A stretch of 64,000 nucleotides of DNA from Nematostella vectensis. Lineage: Eukaryota > Cnidaria > Anthozoa > Actiniaria > Edwardsiidae. Every line of letters starts with the position of its first letter. Within the stretch, counting starts at the first letter, position 1. Position numbers and translations under genes: made by a program. Positions 10,401 through 25,400 of the stretch are shown here, piece by piece. Where the stretch lies: NCBI RefSeq assembly GCF_932526225.1, contig NC_064036.1, positions 5,649,519 through 5,713,518 on the forward strand. The letters run 5' to 3'. Under the pieces are notes generated by a model, which saw only the letters and a program-made list of their open reading frames with translations, made no database searches and was not told the origin of the DNA.

Positions 10401-13400
10401 GAAGGGAAATAATAAGAAATGAAAACGAAATGCAGAAAGCACACTATATAGACCAATGAACCATGTTAAGAGTGAACATCTATACTATAGGTCCTATTTA
10501 CATAGTTATTGTTGTATTTACTGTTTTTTTTTTCTATAGGAACTGAGGTGTGTCGTTCTTTTGTCGGCCTACGAGTATTGTGGAGTTACCCCAAGTTGAC
10601 AGTGTTTACAAGAAATGTTCAGGTTACAGAGATAATCATCTGCTCTATTCGCTGTCTCTTTTTCTTGAGCTTAGAGCTATTGAGTTATTTACAGTACCAC
10701 TATAAACATGCTGTGCTAAGTTGAGCCCTCCTCTGGCAAATTGTCCCTTGCAAACCTAGGTAACCATAACAGTAAAACCCTATAAACACAATCTCGGCAT
10801 TGTTTCTGGTACAGGCTCGCCTGGTTGACTTCGAATTAAAGGCAATAATGGCATAGCATCGTGCAGCATACTACAATTACACTGTGCATTCCTCGAGCTA
10901 GTGACGCTACCTATTTTACAAATGCACCGGCGCTGTTACTCCTTACAAGTATATTACCAGTAGAATGTTTTTTATAAGGATAGCGATACGTACGTTTTTT
11001 GCGAAACAAGACCGAAGGCATTCGCACAATTCTTACACTCATGGCGTTTATATGGTGTATAGGCAAGTCTCTCTTGGTGCAAAATAGCCAGTTTGAATAG
11101 CGATAAGGTATTCTTACATACTAGGAGACTTATTGTTATATATAGCTGACATTTCGTAATGCTTCAGCACGGCTTTTCATTGGTTTATCCGTCGAGCTAC
11201 ACTGCTGACGTATCACAGAAATGCAAGTTATTCGCCGGGCTTCAGCATAGCTTATCATTGGCTCATCCGTCACAAAACACGAACTTCCGGCTAACGCCAA
11301 CACATGGCTACACTTTTACAGTGACGCCATATGTACGTGCCGTTTTGGTTTTGCTTAGCTAACCCGGAAACACGTGGATTGTGAACTTGGGTGCACTTGG
11401 TTAATGAGTTTTGTTGGCTAGCTCTCTGAAGTCTGGTTGGCACTAGGACGCAAGGGCAACACAGTGCGAATCGGTCAAACGAAAGAGCAAGAAACAGACC
11501 CAGTCCTTTAGCCCTTGCTCCAGCGATCCCATGAGAATAGGGAGATTATTTGCGTCACGCTTGGGTCCCAGTGAACCGACATTACAAGCTCGCAGCATGA
11601 TCATGTTTAACGCTTTACTTCGAGAGCAGACGGAGAGTAACATGCGGCCAGGTGCAAGTACAAGGAAGGCTTGACAGGTCCAGCGCGTACGGCAGCGAAA
11701 AGAGAGTCGAAAGATTCGATATATGCATTGCACTGGTAAGGAAACAAGCCCACACATTGAACTGGAGACGCCCACAATCACAAGGCAACAACAGATCAGT
11801 TTGTTTCCAAAGTCAATTCAACCGCCATTCTTAGCTAACTAAACACGCAAAGCATTCATTCAGCGGTTTATTCAGGTAACACAGCACTTTCGTTCATCTA
11901 ATAATCTGAATTTATTTATAGATGATTAATTGCGAATCTGATTTTAAAAAACTGCTGTCTTTTCAATCCTAAACTTGATTGGATGGTACGTGCGCTATCA
12001 TTGGACCAAAAGCGATCCACGTAACTGGATTTCATAAGCAATGTAACATGTTATTTTTGGTTGCCATGCTTCTTATTTGCCAAATATCAACACTTGTTTA
12101 CTCGCAAACGACCGTCAACGCAAAGCACCCTGGGTAAGATGAAACAGTCCTATCAGTTATGTTGCTTCCTATCATGTTTACTGCGCTAGTTTTAACAAGG
12201 CGCAACGTGGAAATGATAAATTCTCACAATTACCGGGATGATTAAAATACGATATTTTACCGAGTTAAACTAAAACTTGATGAAATATGAGCAGTGTGGT
12301 TCTTTGCAGTGATTGCTGTGTGTGACTCTGTAGGACAATACTAATCTTACAATAATCTTCTATATCTGTGGTTTCTGGTGTGTGCGGCCGGCCATGGGAT
12401 ACCTGTGGACTCAAGTTTTTTCTGTTGTACTTATGCTTCAAGTATTTGCGGTCGTGGGTTACCTGTGGATTCTGGTGTCTGTGGTCGTGGATACGTGACC
12501 ACTGGGTGGTATGGCGCCGGTCCGGGGGAGGACACAGGCGAAGGCATGTCGTCGCTCAACATGTGTTCCGGTGGGGGTGGTAGTGGGTCGATCTCGGGCT
12601 CAGCGAAAGAGTGGCGCTCATATTGGTTTTCCATGCGATTGTCAATCAGGGGCTGCGTCTCGAATGTACTTCTGCGAATAAAACGAAAACAAAACATCAC
12701 TCAACGTGCGACATTCTTCTTTGTACTGGGATTTACACAATCTTTGCATAACTCACCCTCACCAACGACAAAATAAACCACAGCTCCCATCAGTCAAAAA
12801 GCATTAAACTGTTGTCATAAGCCTAACCTAGATGGTTTAAAATCACCCCATCTCGCTGCAATGTGCTGCCCAATATAAGGGTAAGGGTACAAAACATTTT
12901 GAGGGTTCCTCGCAGAGAACTCATAATAGAAGTGAAAAGTATGTAATTCACGGGCGATAGGATACTTTAGTGATGTGCCAAACATGCTTAGTTAAGAAGT
13001 AGTTAGTTTTTAGTTTCGCCTATATGTTAAGTTATCGCCCAAGGGCCTAGACGTTGAATAAACAAAGGCTCAAGGGAAGACATTTACCCCAAAAGCCATG
13101 GTAAGCTGTAATGGATATATGACAGGGCGAGATAAGAGACGGACTTTTATATTTCTCGAATTTGTTTCTCTGATATATATCGCTATGCCGTTAAGCCCAG
13201 AATTGCTTGCTCGTATTTTTTTCCTAGGGATTTTGCCAAGCTCAAATTGCTTTGATAGATTTTCGTTACCGACCCGTCAGATATGAAATGGTCGGTTCGG
13301 AAGACTAAACATATCCCCCTTTGAGTTATAACGCCAATAGCCATTATTCTAGCCTCCTTTCAAGCTTCGCTCAAAAATACTATACTTACTTGTTCGCTAT

Positions 13401-16400
13401 CCAGCTTGTTCGTACGCGCGTACCAATACCATTAATTGTGTGGGAGTTAAGCGTGTGTGAGAGCGATTGTTGATTGGCGCCTAAGTGAAAATCGTCTGCT
13501 GGGAGTGCAGCCTACCCGCGGAAAAGCGGCGTTTTTGGTTTTCCCAAAACAACATCCCCAAATATTAATTACAACAATAAAGTAATATTTTCTACAACTC
13601 GAGAAAGGAAATCCTTTATTCTTGTTGCTCTACACGAAGTGGAAACAATTTCACTTTCTGTGATATTTTGCATTGCAAACAAGTAACTACACAACACTAA
13701 TAGCGGTCTCAGCCATAATTGAGTAAAAATTTATTTATATTAGTCAAGCAACTGCAGTGGTCTCCATTCCCGGCCATCTTACATAATGCGTACGCTTATT
13801 CTTCGAGGGGTTTTGTCTAGGTCATATTTATTTACGTATTCTATGCCAAGAGCTTGTCCTAATCTCGGCGAAGAAGACACAAGCCAAATCAACACGCGAA
13901 CCTTCGACTAATGGGATATTATCGGGCCTTAGGCAGACTGGTTTACCATCGTGTATTCCGAAGCAAGCGCGCTTCTTTATTTTGCCCTGACCTCTTGACT
14001 GGGTGTATACGCGTTTCTGCTACGATTTGCCGGTCTCCATAAGACCGGCGCCCCCACAAACTAAATGCCGGATAGCTAACTAACTTGGGCACATTAGCTA
14101 GACTGGCGCCACATCACATTAAATACCGGATAGCTATAAACTTACTTGGGCACATTAGCTACATCCGGTGGTGGGTTAGCTGAGGTCAGAGGTTTCATTT
14201 CCATGTTCTCCGTGTGGTTAATCCAAAGATCGGGAGGTTTTTCTTCTTTCTTTTTCTTTGCGGACCCATTTGACTGGATGGCCGATTTATAAGTCGGCGG
14301 CGGCCTCCGAGGCCTGTAAAAGAAAGGTGGTAATTAGTGTTTAAGTGGATAATAAGATTTTAAGGAAGAGAAAGGACGGACTCCCCTTAGATTGGCTCTC
14401 CGCATCTTTCATCACCTCATCCTTAGACAGCGGATCTATCGGCCTCGGGACTAGCTCTGACTAGTCACGTCTCTAAAGAGAAGGCTTCGGTTTCGTCCAC
14501 TTTTTCACTTCCGTATCCGGGTCTCCTTAGGAGAGTCCGTCCGTATGGGCGGATCCGGAAAGTCGGACAAGATGGCCATTAAACGGCAAAGTGGGGGAGC
14601 CATCAAGGGAAAATGCATCATTCGCTTGCTAGGGGTTGGAAATTTTACTCATTTAAACAATTCATCGTGTCTTTCAACCAAGATCCGCCCATCAGTTCAA
14701 CAAGAAGCACATATTGAAATACATCTCATAGGCATATTTATTATAAAAAGAAATACTATTGTATAATATGCATATATATAATATCCTCTCTATGTATACT
14801 ACATTTTTTTTCTCGTATCTCATATATTTCTGCGGATATAAACGCTTTGATATAACGTTTAGGGATTCGTGGCCTAGTATAAAAATCTCTTAAATCCCTC
14901 GATCTGTGTACAGGCTTGCGAAAAGACATGCACTACAATACCCTTACAGGAATGGTCGCAAGTTCTCTCTGGTAGTAATACTAGCTACATGAGCCTTCAG
15001 GTCGCTAGCATGCTTTACAGATGAGAAAGATCGTCACATTCAACGAAATAAATATAATAACTTCAAAAGGAAAAAGAAGAGCAAAGCATACAATACTTAG
15101 AGTTGAACGGCTTTTCTAGAGGGCTCTGGAATAAAATTTTAAAAGAATTTAAAAACTCCAAAAAAAATAACGTCCCATTCCTTGAAACACTGGGATGGCA
15201 TTAACTTTCAAGAAAAAAAATGTATAGGTAAGAAAAGTCTGAGTATATCACCAGAGCCCACCGAAAAAAAAGAAGCAAGAAAGTATAATGTGGAACCCCG
15301 TTATAAAGGCACCTAGATACTCATTAAACTGTACTTATTAACGGGGTCTAAATCTCAGATTATGCATTGAGTTATCATCAGTCTTTAAGGGCCAACATGT
15401 CTGATATTTCGGGGGTTGCTCGACTGCTTTTATTTCTCGAATTTCGCCGTATCTTTTAGCCCAAATTCGAATTCTTTTTTTCTTCTTTTTTTTTATGCTG
15501 GAATTGTACTTTAATCGGGGTTTCACTGTAAAAGAAATTGAGCTATTCCCTTGATTCCAAGCACTATACTAAACCTCCTCACATTTGTATGTCGTCCACG
15601 GATCGCTTCTTGCACAGCACAACACTAATGATGATGATGGCGATCAGGGTGATGCCCGCCACGGCCGCTATGATGATCCATAGAGTCTTATCCTTGAGAC
15701 CTGCCGGTCCGACTTGGGCTACTACCGTAGGAGCGATATCTAGAAAACAAGGCCACAGTGAGTTAGTGCATCTGTGAGGAGGACTGCTTAAAAGAAATGT
15801 TTTTCGTGGTGTAGGGAAAGAGACTTACTTGTATCATTTTCTTGATCTATGAAGAGAGAGAAACGAATGTTGGTTAGAAGGAAGCTACAGTAAGCAAGCA
15901 ATTCAGCAATTACACAAACATACAAGCAAACAAACGAGAAACAAAAACAAAAAAAAATAAGTAAGCAATGGCTCCAAACCACACTCCAGAACTTTCCTCA
16001 TTTCCCCTTTCATTTTGAAAACCCATTTAAAACCTCCCCTCCCAGACTCACCCCACAGGGTGCCTAAAATAGTGTTCATACTCATGCGATGCGCCATCCA
16101 ATTCGCAGACATAATCAGTGATAATACATCACTATAAACATGGAAAAATCTCTTAGATAATCTTTCATAGGCTGTTATAACGTTCGGTTATCGATCTCAA
16201 GATCATGGAAATATTGGCGAAGTACTTCACCAGCCCCCTACAGGGCATGGGGAACTCCCCCCCCCCCCCCCCCCAATATTTTAAAAAATATAAGGAAATG
16301 ACCAGTAGCGTAGCCCTAAAATATTTTCTCAATATTTCTTTATTGTGCGCCTCCACTCCAATATTTCGAGGTCTGCTACGGCACTGCCCCCAAAGTGTTG

Positions 16401-19400
16401 TGCAAATATAGGCAAGCAATTCCGCCTGCTTTGACTTGCAAAGCTTGGAATGTTTGCACAAGGCTTAACAGTTTACCTGGCGTGACAATCATCTTGGCCT
16501 GCGACAGCTCACTCCACCCAGCACCATTCTCGACTTGCATACGGAAGTAGTACTTAGTTCCAGGTTTAAGCCCCTTCAGCCTGGTCTGCATGGTGGCACC
16601 ATCACAAAGCTGCATAGTCCAGTTCCTGAGTGGCGCGTCCGGATAGAGCGAGTAGTAGATTTTATAGCGCAGTATTTTGCCGTTGACTTTTTCTGGGATC
16701 TGCCAGTTGGCGTGGAGGTCCGTGGTGTTGTCATCAAGGGAACTAAGTGTGATGTCTGTTGGGGGGCTGGGTTCTAAGTAGGTAAAAAATATGAGGAATC
16801 GGTCAGCATTTCATTTATATTTGTTTTGCTTTGCATTGTTTGATTGTCACATTGTTTCGTTGTCACAATCCTTCGTCTGTTAAATATTTCAATTCCCATA
16901 TAGTTTCTGAGAATAATTTGTTAAAAGGCCGATGGAAATAGATACTTTGTAGGATAGGCCGGCGTCATGGGACTTCCTAAAGACTTCTTTGCTTCTAGCG
17001 TTTGATTGGTGTCTTCCTAAAGACTTCTTTGCTTCTAGCGTTTGATTGGTGTCTTCCTAAAGACTTACTTGCTTCTAGAGTTTGATTGGTGTCTTCCTAA
17101 AGACTAACTTGCTTCTAGTGTTTGATTGGTGTCTTCCTAAAGACTTACTTGCTTCTAGTGTTTGATTGGTGTCTTCCTAAAGACTTACTTGCTTCTAGCG
17201 TTTGATTGGTGTCTTCCTAAAAACTTCTTTGCTTCTAGCGTTTGATTGGTGTCTTCCTAAAGAATTACTTGCTTCTGGTGTTTGATTGGTGTCTTCCTAA
17301 AGACTTACTTGCTTCTAGCGTTTGATTGGTGGCTGTCCCATTGACCTTCTCGCCGTTCCGCCTCACCAGGATTGTGTAGTAAGTGTAAGGCTGTAGCCGT
17401 GTGCAGTTCAGCTCTCGTAGGGTGGTATTACCACAGTATGTTACCGTCTTCTTGAGCGAGCGGTACACGTGATACAGCTGCACGCGGAGGTCCTCCACCT
17501 CTGTCCACGTGACACGGAGAGCAGTGGAAGAGAGAGGCGTCACACGGACATTCTTGACAGGCTTTTCTACATCTAAACAGTAGACAAGAAGTTAATAAAG
17601 AAGGAGAAAAGCATTGGAAGAGCAGTGGAATTGATAAAGGATATTCTTCACGGGCTTTTCAACATCTAGATAGGAAATAATGGACGTCAGCAAAATGGGG
17701 GAAGGTCCAAAGAGCAGAAAAAGAGGGTTGGTTTCAAGGACATTTTCCAGGTCTATTCAAAAGGTAAAGCACTCGAAGAGCAGTAGAAGAGATAGCACAC
17801 ATATTTTACGGGCCATAGGATCTCAGTTGAGAGGAGAGTAACCCTCGAAGAAGGGCTAACCACCCTAAACAAACTGAGTAAAGATAAATTAAAAAGGCAT
17901 TCTAACAAACCTCCTGAGATGGGTATAAAGATAGACTCCTCGACCCCTGGTCCATTGTCGTGGTTCTTGTTCCTCGCGGTGACCTTCACTATGTACTGCT
18001 TGCCCGCCTCAAGTTCCTTTAGCAGAATGGACGTGACATTCGCAGGCCTCACCTCCTTATAAGGGTAGGGGCTTCCCGCACCGTAACGAATCACGTAATC
18101 TGTCACGCACACGCGGCCAGCGTTACGAGGCGACTGCCACTGGACATGAAGGATGCGCTCCGTCTTCAAAGGGAGGGTGACACGGAGGTTTTGAGGTGCG
18201 CCGGGAGGAACGGTTTCTGTACGAAAAAATGGTGAGATAGGGCTGATTCACACGTCGCGCTTCTGAATGGTCAAATCTAATAGTTCTCTCTAGCATTGAT
18301 TTGTCACATTTGAACATTACATTGAACATACATTATAGACATTTAGCACCGCGTTTTTTTTTCTCAGAAACGGCAAACGTCAAACCTCTGGGTGTCACGT
18401 GACACGGCCTTGCGGCCAAGTTTGCAGTCTGCGTTTTGCGCTTTGACCTCAAAAGCACCGTCTAGCGGTAAGTGATTTACCTCAGCAGTTTTCCCCTCAA
18501 ATATTCTATGAGCTCACGTCTGAGACCATGAGTTAGTGTTCTCAATTATTTGACTCTTGAAATAACATGTTTTTATTGACAATTTGCACAATTACTAATA
18601 CTTTTGGCACGGTTGAAGTCGAGCGCGAAATTGCGATGCTAAATGTCTCCGTCTGTCAAAGCGGCATAGGGTACACACGCACTAGTTATTTTACAGCTTG
18701 TGTGTACTTTTTCCTGGTCCACAATAAACATAACAGAGGCAGCCTCTATCTGACCCGAGGAAGGTTTGTGTTGTTACCTGTACACTTGGTGATGTTGGTG
18801 TTACCGGTGACAAGATCTGTGAAGTCCCCAAAGCCCGAGGAGGTTCCAGCTGCTATGCGCACTTCATACTTGGTGTTGGGCTGCAGTCTGGTGATGGTGC
18901 GGTCAAGTACATCTCCCTGAAGAGGCAGCAATGGTATAATGATATAACAACAGCGGAAAAAACTATCATTACAACAACAGTGAAAAACAACAATTTCAAC
19001 AAAAACTAACAGTGAAAAATAACAATTAAAACAAACAACAGCGGTAGCAACAATGACAAAAACAAAATAACAAACCCACAACAAAGCAAACAACAACGAT
19101 GGCAACAATAACAAAATAAACAGCGGCAGCAATAAAACTATTACAACAATAGAAAAAGACAAGAAACACTGATAGCAACAATAATAAAAACAAACAACAA
19201 TACAAACAAATAATCAACAACAGCAGCCACAAAAAATGTTGGTGCCTACAAACATATTTTGTAGAATTTTGCAACAAAAATTACAACAGCAATGCCAAGA
19301 AAAAAAACAAGAGGAAATGTAGAAATCCCTCACCAGTTCGACTCTATTGAACATTGTCTTGCCAGAACGTCTGTACTCCAAGGCGTATTTGATGATTCTC

Positions 19401-22400
19401 CCATTGGCCAGGCTATGATGTGGGGGGTTCCAAGACACTATCAGGGCCGTACCACTCTGGGCTGCTTGCAGTGTCAAACCTGTTGGTGGGCCTTTGGGAA
19501 CTACAGAGAAAACACAAGTCAAGTTATATTGGCAGATAAGAGAAAAATCTCATGAGTAATAATTATGCTATCATCAGAATAAAATCCAGACTCAAAGATG
19601 GTGCAATAGGATTCTGTTTTTAGACTTGCTCAATGGAAAATAAAACCAATGAAAGTTTATCAAAGATGTTTCAACAGGTACAGTATGAACACGCTTTAAG
19701 GAATCTATACTTTTCAATATTATTGATGAGGTTTTTTGTCATTTTTCACTTTTCCAAGACTCGATGTATTGTATCTCATTTTTACTTATTACTGTAGCTA
19801 TATTATGTCAAGCACAGATTAAACTTAATTATTGCATAAGTGCTTATATAGCATTTGTAGGGCCAGATCAACTGGTCCTGTTAAATGCCAAATTTGCCTA
19901 ACAGACTGTAGAGACTCACTTCCTCCCAATGTAAATACAGTAGTGGTTGCCGCAATGCCGCGAAGCCCAGCCTTAGAGACGCCATACACAGTAATCTCGT
20001 ATTCAGTGTAGGTCTTAAGGAAAGTAATGGTTTTCATCAGCTGTTTGATAACCTGGGATTTCTTGACAGTTGCCCCAACCTCCTGGTACTCCAGCACATA
20101 TTGGGCAACTTCTTCACTACTGCAAGATGTAAGAATAGAATTTGTTTTCTTGAATATCTAGCTAACTGATATTACAGTAGTTGAACTTATATAGATAAGA
20201 ACAATAACTGTGGGGCTCTGCAAGTAAAGTACATATCTAGTATATGGTTACATCAAGCCTAAAAAGAATGCAATAGTGCATTTTTGCCTCAATCCCTCAA
20301 TTTGTCTTATTACTGTGCAAAATAATAATGCAAATTCTGTAATGTTTTAACCCCAAAACCTTACCCCTCTAAAGGTGCATTCCACTGGACCTTGATAGAG
20401 GAGGACGACAGGGGGACGGCTACTAGCGATCTTGGTGCTTTTGGTACACTGGCAATGGGCGCTGTTCTTCCGCTTGCACTCTCGGATATTCTGCCTGTTC
20501 CATATTTGTTACGAGCATACACCATGAAGTTATAGTCCGTGTCAGGTTTAAGGTTGTCTATCTTCACCCTTAAGGTATCTCCAGACACATTGGTCATCTT
20601 GACAATACCTGTAAAGATGCAGCACGACCCTGATTCATACTTTTACATTCACACAGTATTAGTCAGAAGCTTGGTCTTATAAAATGAAACCGTTCATTTA
20701 AACAATGCTTACTTTACTAGCTCTGCTTTTTGATAGAGTGTAATTCATATCATAACAGCACTTGATTTAAAAATTGAAACTAGAACATTGTAAAGAAATG
20801 TCGAAATAATTAGAGTCTTACCTATTCCACCTTTTGAAAGGGTGAAAAACATGTTATATGACAGCACTTTGCCATAAGTGTTCTTTGGTGGAATCCATGT
20901 GACTTCTATCTCAGAGTCCGATATGGTCCTAGCCTGAACATTTCGTGGTGGGTCAGGAGGTCTTTGCGGCTCAGTAGTGGTTGGGGGTGGTGTTGGTGTT
21001 GTTGTAGGTGGTAAGGTGGTGGTGGGAGTCTGTGTTGTTGTAGGTAGCCTTGTTGTCGGTAGAGGTACTCCTATAGGATAGGTAAATCACAGAGACGAAT
21101 ATAATATATATATAACAGATTTTTACAAATTTCCAGCTCTGGATTCTCATTTTGGCATGTTTACAACTTTTAGTATTGGCTGTATTATAAGAGTATTACA
21201 AGTAGGACAGTAGTTTACAAACTCTAAAGGCCTGGCTAAACTAGGTTACATGTCGAGCACGACATGTAGCATGCAACATGTCTCTTATTTTAGCCACCCA
21301 AAGAGACATTATAGCACACACCAAATCTTGTATAAGCAACAAAGAAATGTTTCTCAGATAGTTAAAAAACATTTTTGTGTCGAGCTCTAAAAAATTTGTC
21401 GTGCAATACGTTTTTGGCGGTGGTTAAACTAGGAAACATTTAGGAGACATGTTGCATAGTTTAGCCAGGCCTTAAGTCTAGGGTGTACACAGCCCTGCCT
21501 ACTGAACCTATCCTGTATTAAGATGGGTGTTACCTGTCTTGTACACTGACAGCTCAGCAGATGCCTGTATGCTCCCCAGACTGTTGGTGGCAAAACACTG
21601 GTACATTCCCATATCAGAAGGCAACAGATCCTCCACCTTCAGAAAGCCATCTCCTACTTTGGTAAAATCAGTGCTACCAATCTTATAGCCGTTCTTTGAC
21701 CAGTAAACGTTGGGTTTGGGGTTGCCATCAGCAGTACAGTTAAAGGTCACAACAGACCCAGTGTATGCATTGTGATCTCTGAGCCTCTTGATAAAAACTG
21801 GTGGATCTGAGGGTGCAAAAAAAAGGTTATGTTTAAAGGATACTTGTACACATCACAAAGTAACTGGTAAAATATCTTATTTAAAGACTGGAGATTGTGT
21901 CACTTGAAAAGGCTACATCTTTGGTTGAGTACAGTAGTTTGCTTGTGGAATTTTGTATCTCCTGTTAAAAGGGTGAATCGGTGAAGTGAGAGAGAATAAT
22001 ATAAAATTATTATAAACTAAATAGGCTAGAGTCCAGAATTGGATCCTCTAATGGAGGATTGTTGGGTAAACTTGAGGCCATAGAAAATGCTTCAGTCGGC
22101 CAATATTTACGGAGCAACCAGTACAACCCTTAACACCTAAAAGTGTGTGTGGAATATTTATTCTCTTTTGACGAATCTGACGCGAGAATTCACTAAGACT
22201 GAGACTTGTTGTGACATGTTTTTAATTGACCAGCTACCAATTACCAATTATTTGGGTAGCTATAATAGTGATATTGTTGATAGAATGTGTTAAATGACAA
22301 AAAAAGACAAAAAAACTTGGATGCATATTTCGAGATTTCCTCACATAATTGGTTTTCCAATAATGAATGTAAACAATAACAAGGTGTGGCTGAATAGGGC

Positions 22401-25400
22401 CCTTTAAGTTTTCAAACTTACAGTTCACTTTGAGCCGTGTCTCAGCTGAAACAGGTTGGCTCCCAGAACTTGTTGCTTCACACTTGTAAGTCCCAGCATC
22501 TGAGGGCACCACTTGCATGATCTCAAGGTTACTCTCCCCAATGATTGTCACCCTGCTATCATATGTAACTATCTGGCCATTCTTGTACCACCTCACAACT
22601 GGCTTGGGGCTACCTTTAACAGCACACTCTAGTACAGTGTGTTTGCCTTTGATTGCAACTACTTTGCTTGGAGGTGTAACAACAAAATCTGCCCTTCGAG
22701 GGTTGCCACGATCTGAAAAGATCATGTGAAAGAGAAATGATACAAACGACTCTGTATTATTAAACACAAGATAACACATGCTGAGAGTTTCGTCCTATAT
22801 AGATTAGTCAGCTTTCTTGCTAGACTTTTTGATTGACGTTATTCTTTAAAAATAAAAAAATTTTGCTGGATTCTTTACTGAATTACGCGCTAAATTACAC
22901 GGAATATCAACTGTTACGCCCAAGCGACATTTTGTACTGAAGAAAAGCACAAAATAACTTGAAAAAGGTTTTTTTTTTGCGCGAAAATATCTTGGCCACA
23001 AGCCAATTAAAAAAGGTATTTTATTATTAGTCCTAGGCCTTCGCGGCTTAGCAAAGAACGCCTACTCATTTTTTTTTCGAAATTCAGTTCGAAATATCGC
23101 ACTCTTACGAAGAATATCTGTCTTTTTTCACAAGAAATAAGGTTAAGAACCCTAAAAGAACGCATCAGCTGAGCACTTAAATGTTTTGTCTTTCAAAATT
23201 TAGCTAAATTACGCGGATTACGCGAAATTTGTGGATTACGCGGAGAAAGCCAAATTACACGCTTCCGCACAAGCGCGTAATTTAAGAAGCCCTGTATGAA
23301 ATACTACAAGTAAGAAAAGTGTTAGACTCCTGGTCATGCAAATAAGGCTTACCTGGAATTACAGTTAGAGTAGCATATGAGCTTGAGTGTGTCCTTTTGG
23401 TTACAGGGTTCTCAGCTGTGCACTTGTATTCACCACCATCATCCAGCTGTACATTACGAATCTGTATTACTCCCCCAGGCAGTAATGTCACTTTGCTGCT
23501 AGGGGTAAGTGCTATTTCACTCCCATCCTTTTGCTTGAATTTCCATTGTATTATGGAATCAGGAAGAGAATGCCGAACTTTGCAGAACAATCGTGCCACA
23601 TCACCAAAAATAACCTGACTTGTCACAGGTTCTATTGTGATTTTTGATGATAAGCCTTTAACATAATAGCACAAACCATGAAAATACAGCATGCAGATCA
23701 AAGGGGTTGGGGCACGATCAAATAATAAAAACACAGAATAAATAGAAACTCTGTATTTAATGTGCAAAAATCTTTGTAAAACTTTAAATGTCTCATATTT
23801 ATTGTATCAATGTCATTATTGCATTGCATCTACAGTAACCTCTGAATTTTTTTTTTATTTATTTTGCGTATAAATAAAGTTGCTTTGATTTCTTAAAGTA
23901 CTGTATTAGGCCAATTAAAAAAAGACATGTTTATCATCCCCACCCGCATCCTCTTTTGAGGCTGCATCAATATTTTATTTTATTTTTTATTTAGGTGTTT
24001 CTGGTGCTTTTTTATTGTATGTTCCCATGAAGTTCTAATTTCCTGTGTTTGCGGTGCCTGGGCACTGAAATAAAGGCAGACGTTCCCCTTTCAAGGCTTC
24101 TTACAATTTTTTTCACCCGTTCACTTTGTGAATTATAAGAATCTCTGATAAACCAGGAAAAAAATAATAATAATAAATAAAAAGGGTCGCATGCTCCCTA
24201 TTTTGATCTTATCAGGACAATAAACATTTTTTTATTTTTACTTGGCCTTATGTTTTTTTTCATGAGATCTTTTTCCCATGCTCTTTTTTGCATACATGAG
24301 AAGAATTGAATTTTTTTTCAAATACCTTTTATAAACTAAACACAAATCATATAAATGAAGAAATACTTCTTTTACCTCTCCTATGTCAGGGCTGTAGGAT
24401 GGGGTGGAGTACTGGGGGCATGTGGCGCCTCAAAATTTTCAAACATTATAAGGAAATGACCAGTATTTTCTTAATGTTTTTGTAAGTTCCCCTCAATATT
24501 TCAAGCCATGCTACAGTTCTGTATCTTAATGTACTGTAAGTAGTCAGCACAGCTGTTATAGTATGGAGGGATATTTTTAAGACAAATGCTCATGATCACT
24601 TACTGAAGTTTACAAAAAATCAAAATGACTCACCTGCTACTTGTAATTTGACTATTCTGCTTCGTATTTCATAGTCCAAATTATTGACTTGGGAGGAAGC
24701 CACACACTGGTAAGTTCCCTCATCTGGTTTACTACTCTTAGTATGTTCAATAGTTATAAAAAGTAGTGATCCATCAGGTAATATTTTTCGCCGTTTATCA
24801 CCTGCTAGGTTCAAGTCGTTGCCATTATGTCTCCATGATATCCTTGGAGATGGCAATCCCCCCGCTCTGCATTTAAGTAATGCTTGTCTGTTCTTTTTTA
24901 CGACAATATCTGAAGGTTCCTCTAGAAAGAATGGAGCTAATTGTGAAGATGTTACTGTGGAAAAAAGAAAGAAAGAAACCAAGTCAATACTTCATTCATA
25001 GCATTTGTACACCCACATAGCTAGGATTTTCCTAGGGGAGGGGAGGGTTGTAAAAATGTAAAATCTGCTGATTCTTGAATAAGTTGGAAGGGGGTGCATG
25101 CCCTATGCGCTAATCCTTAGTCATGCACCTGAGACAAGTCACACTTTCATTAACATATTTTCCTCTCAGACTAATTTCTCCTTTCTCGCCACTCTCAGCT
25201 AAAAATGCTTTTTTTAATTGATCTCCCCCCTTTTCTCTGCAGCAGGCCTGAAAAAACGGAAAGTTGCTGTTTATCAATCATCTCCATAGATCTTCACTGA
25301 TTATGACCTAGTTGTCAGATGAATTATGAAAAACATCCCTTCCTGGGCGGGAGTAGGGAAGCCTGTCATGATAATATTTGTGTAAATTTGTAGTCTTTGA

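Noticed and set aside
9466-10456. Minus-strand open frames with GSKYPITK/VPDNQT repeats as a repeat protein gene
   Set aside because: They arise from the minisatellite copying the exon 18 acceptor; no independent start, and the units shift frame.
12368-12776. Plus-strand open frames of up to 132 residues
   Set aside because: Antisense shadow of DCC-like exon 17.
18746-19277. Hydrophobic Leu/Val/Cys-rich minus-strand frames as a membrane protein
   Set aside because: Low-complexity AAC-rich intron read in reverse; exon 10 of the DCC-like gene explains the only conserved part.
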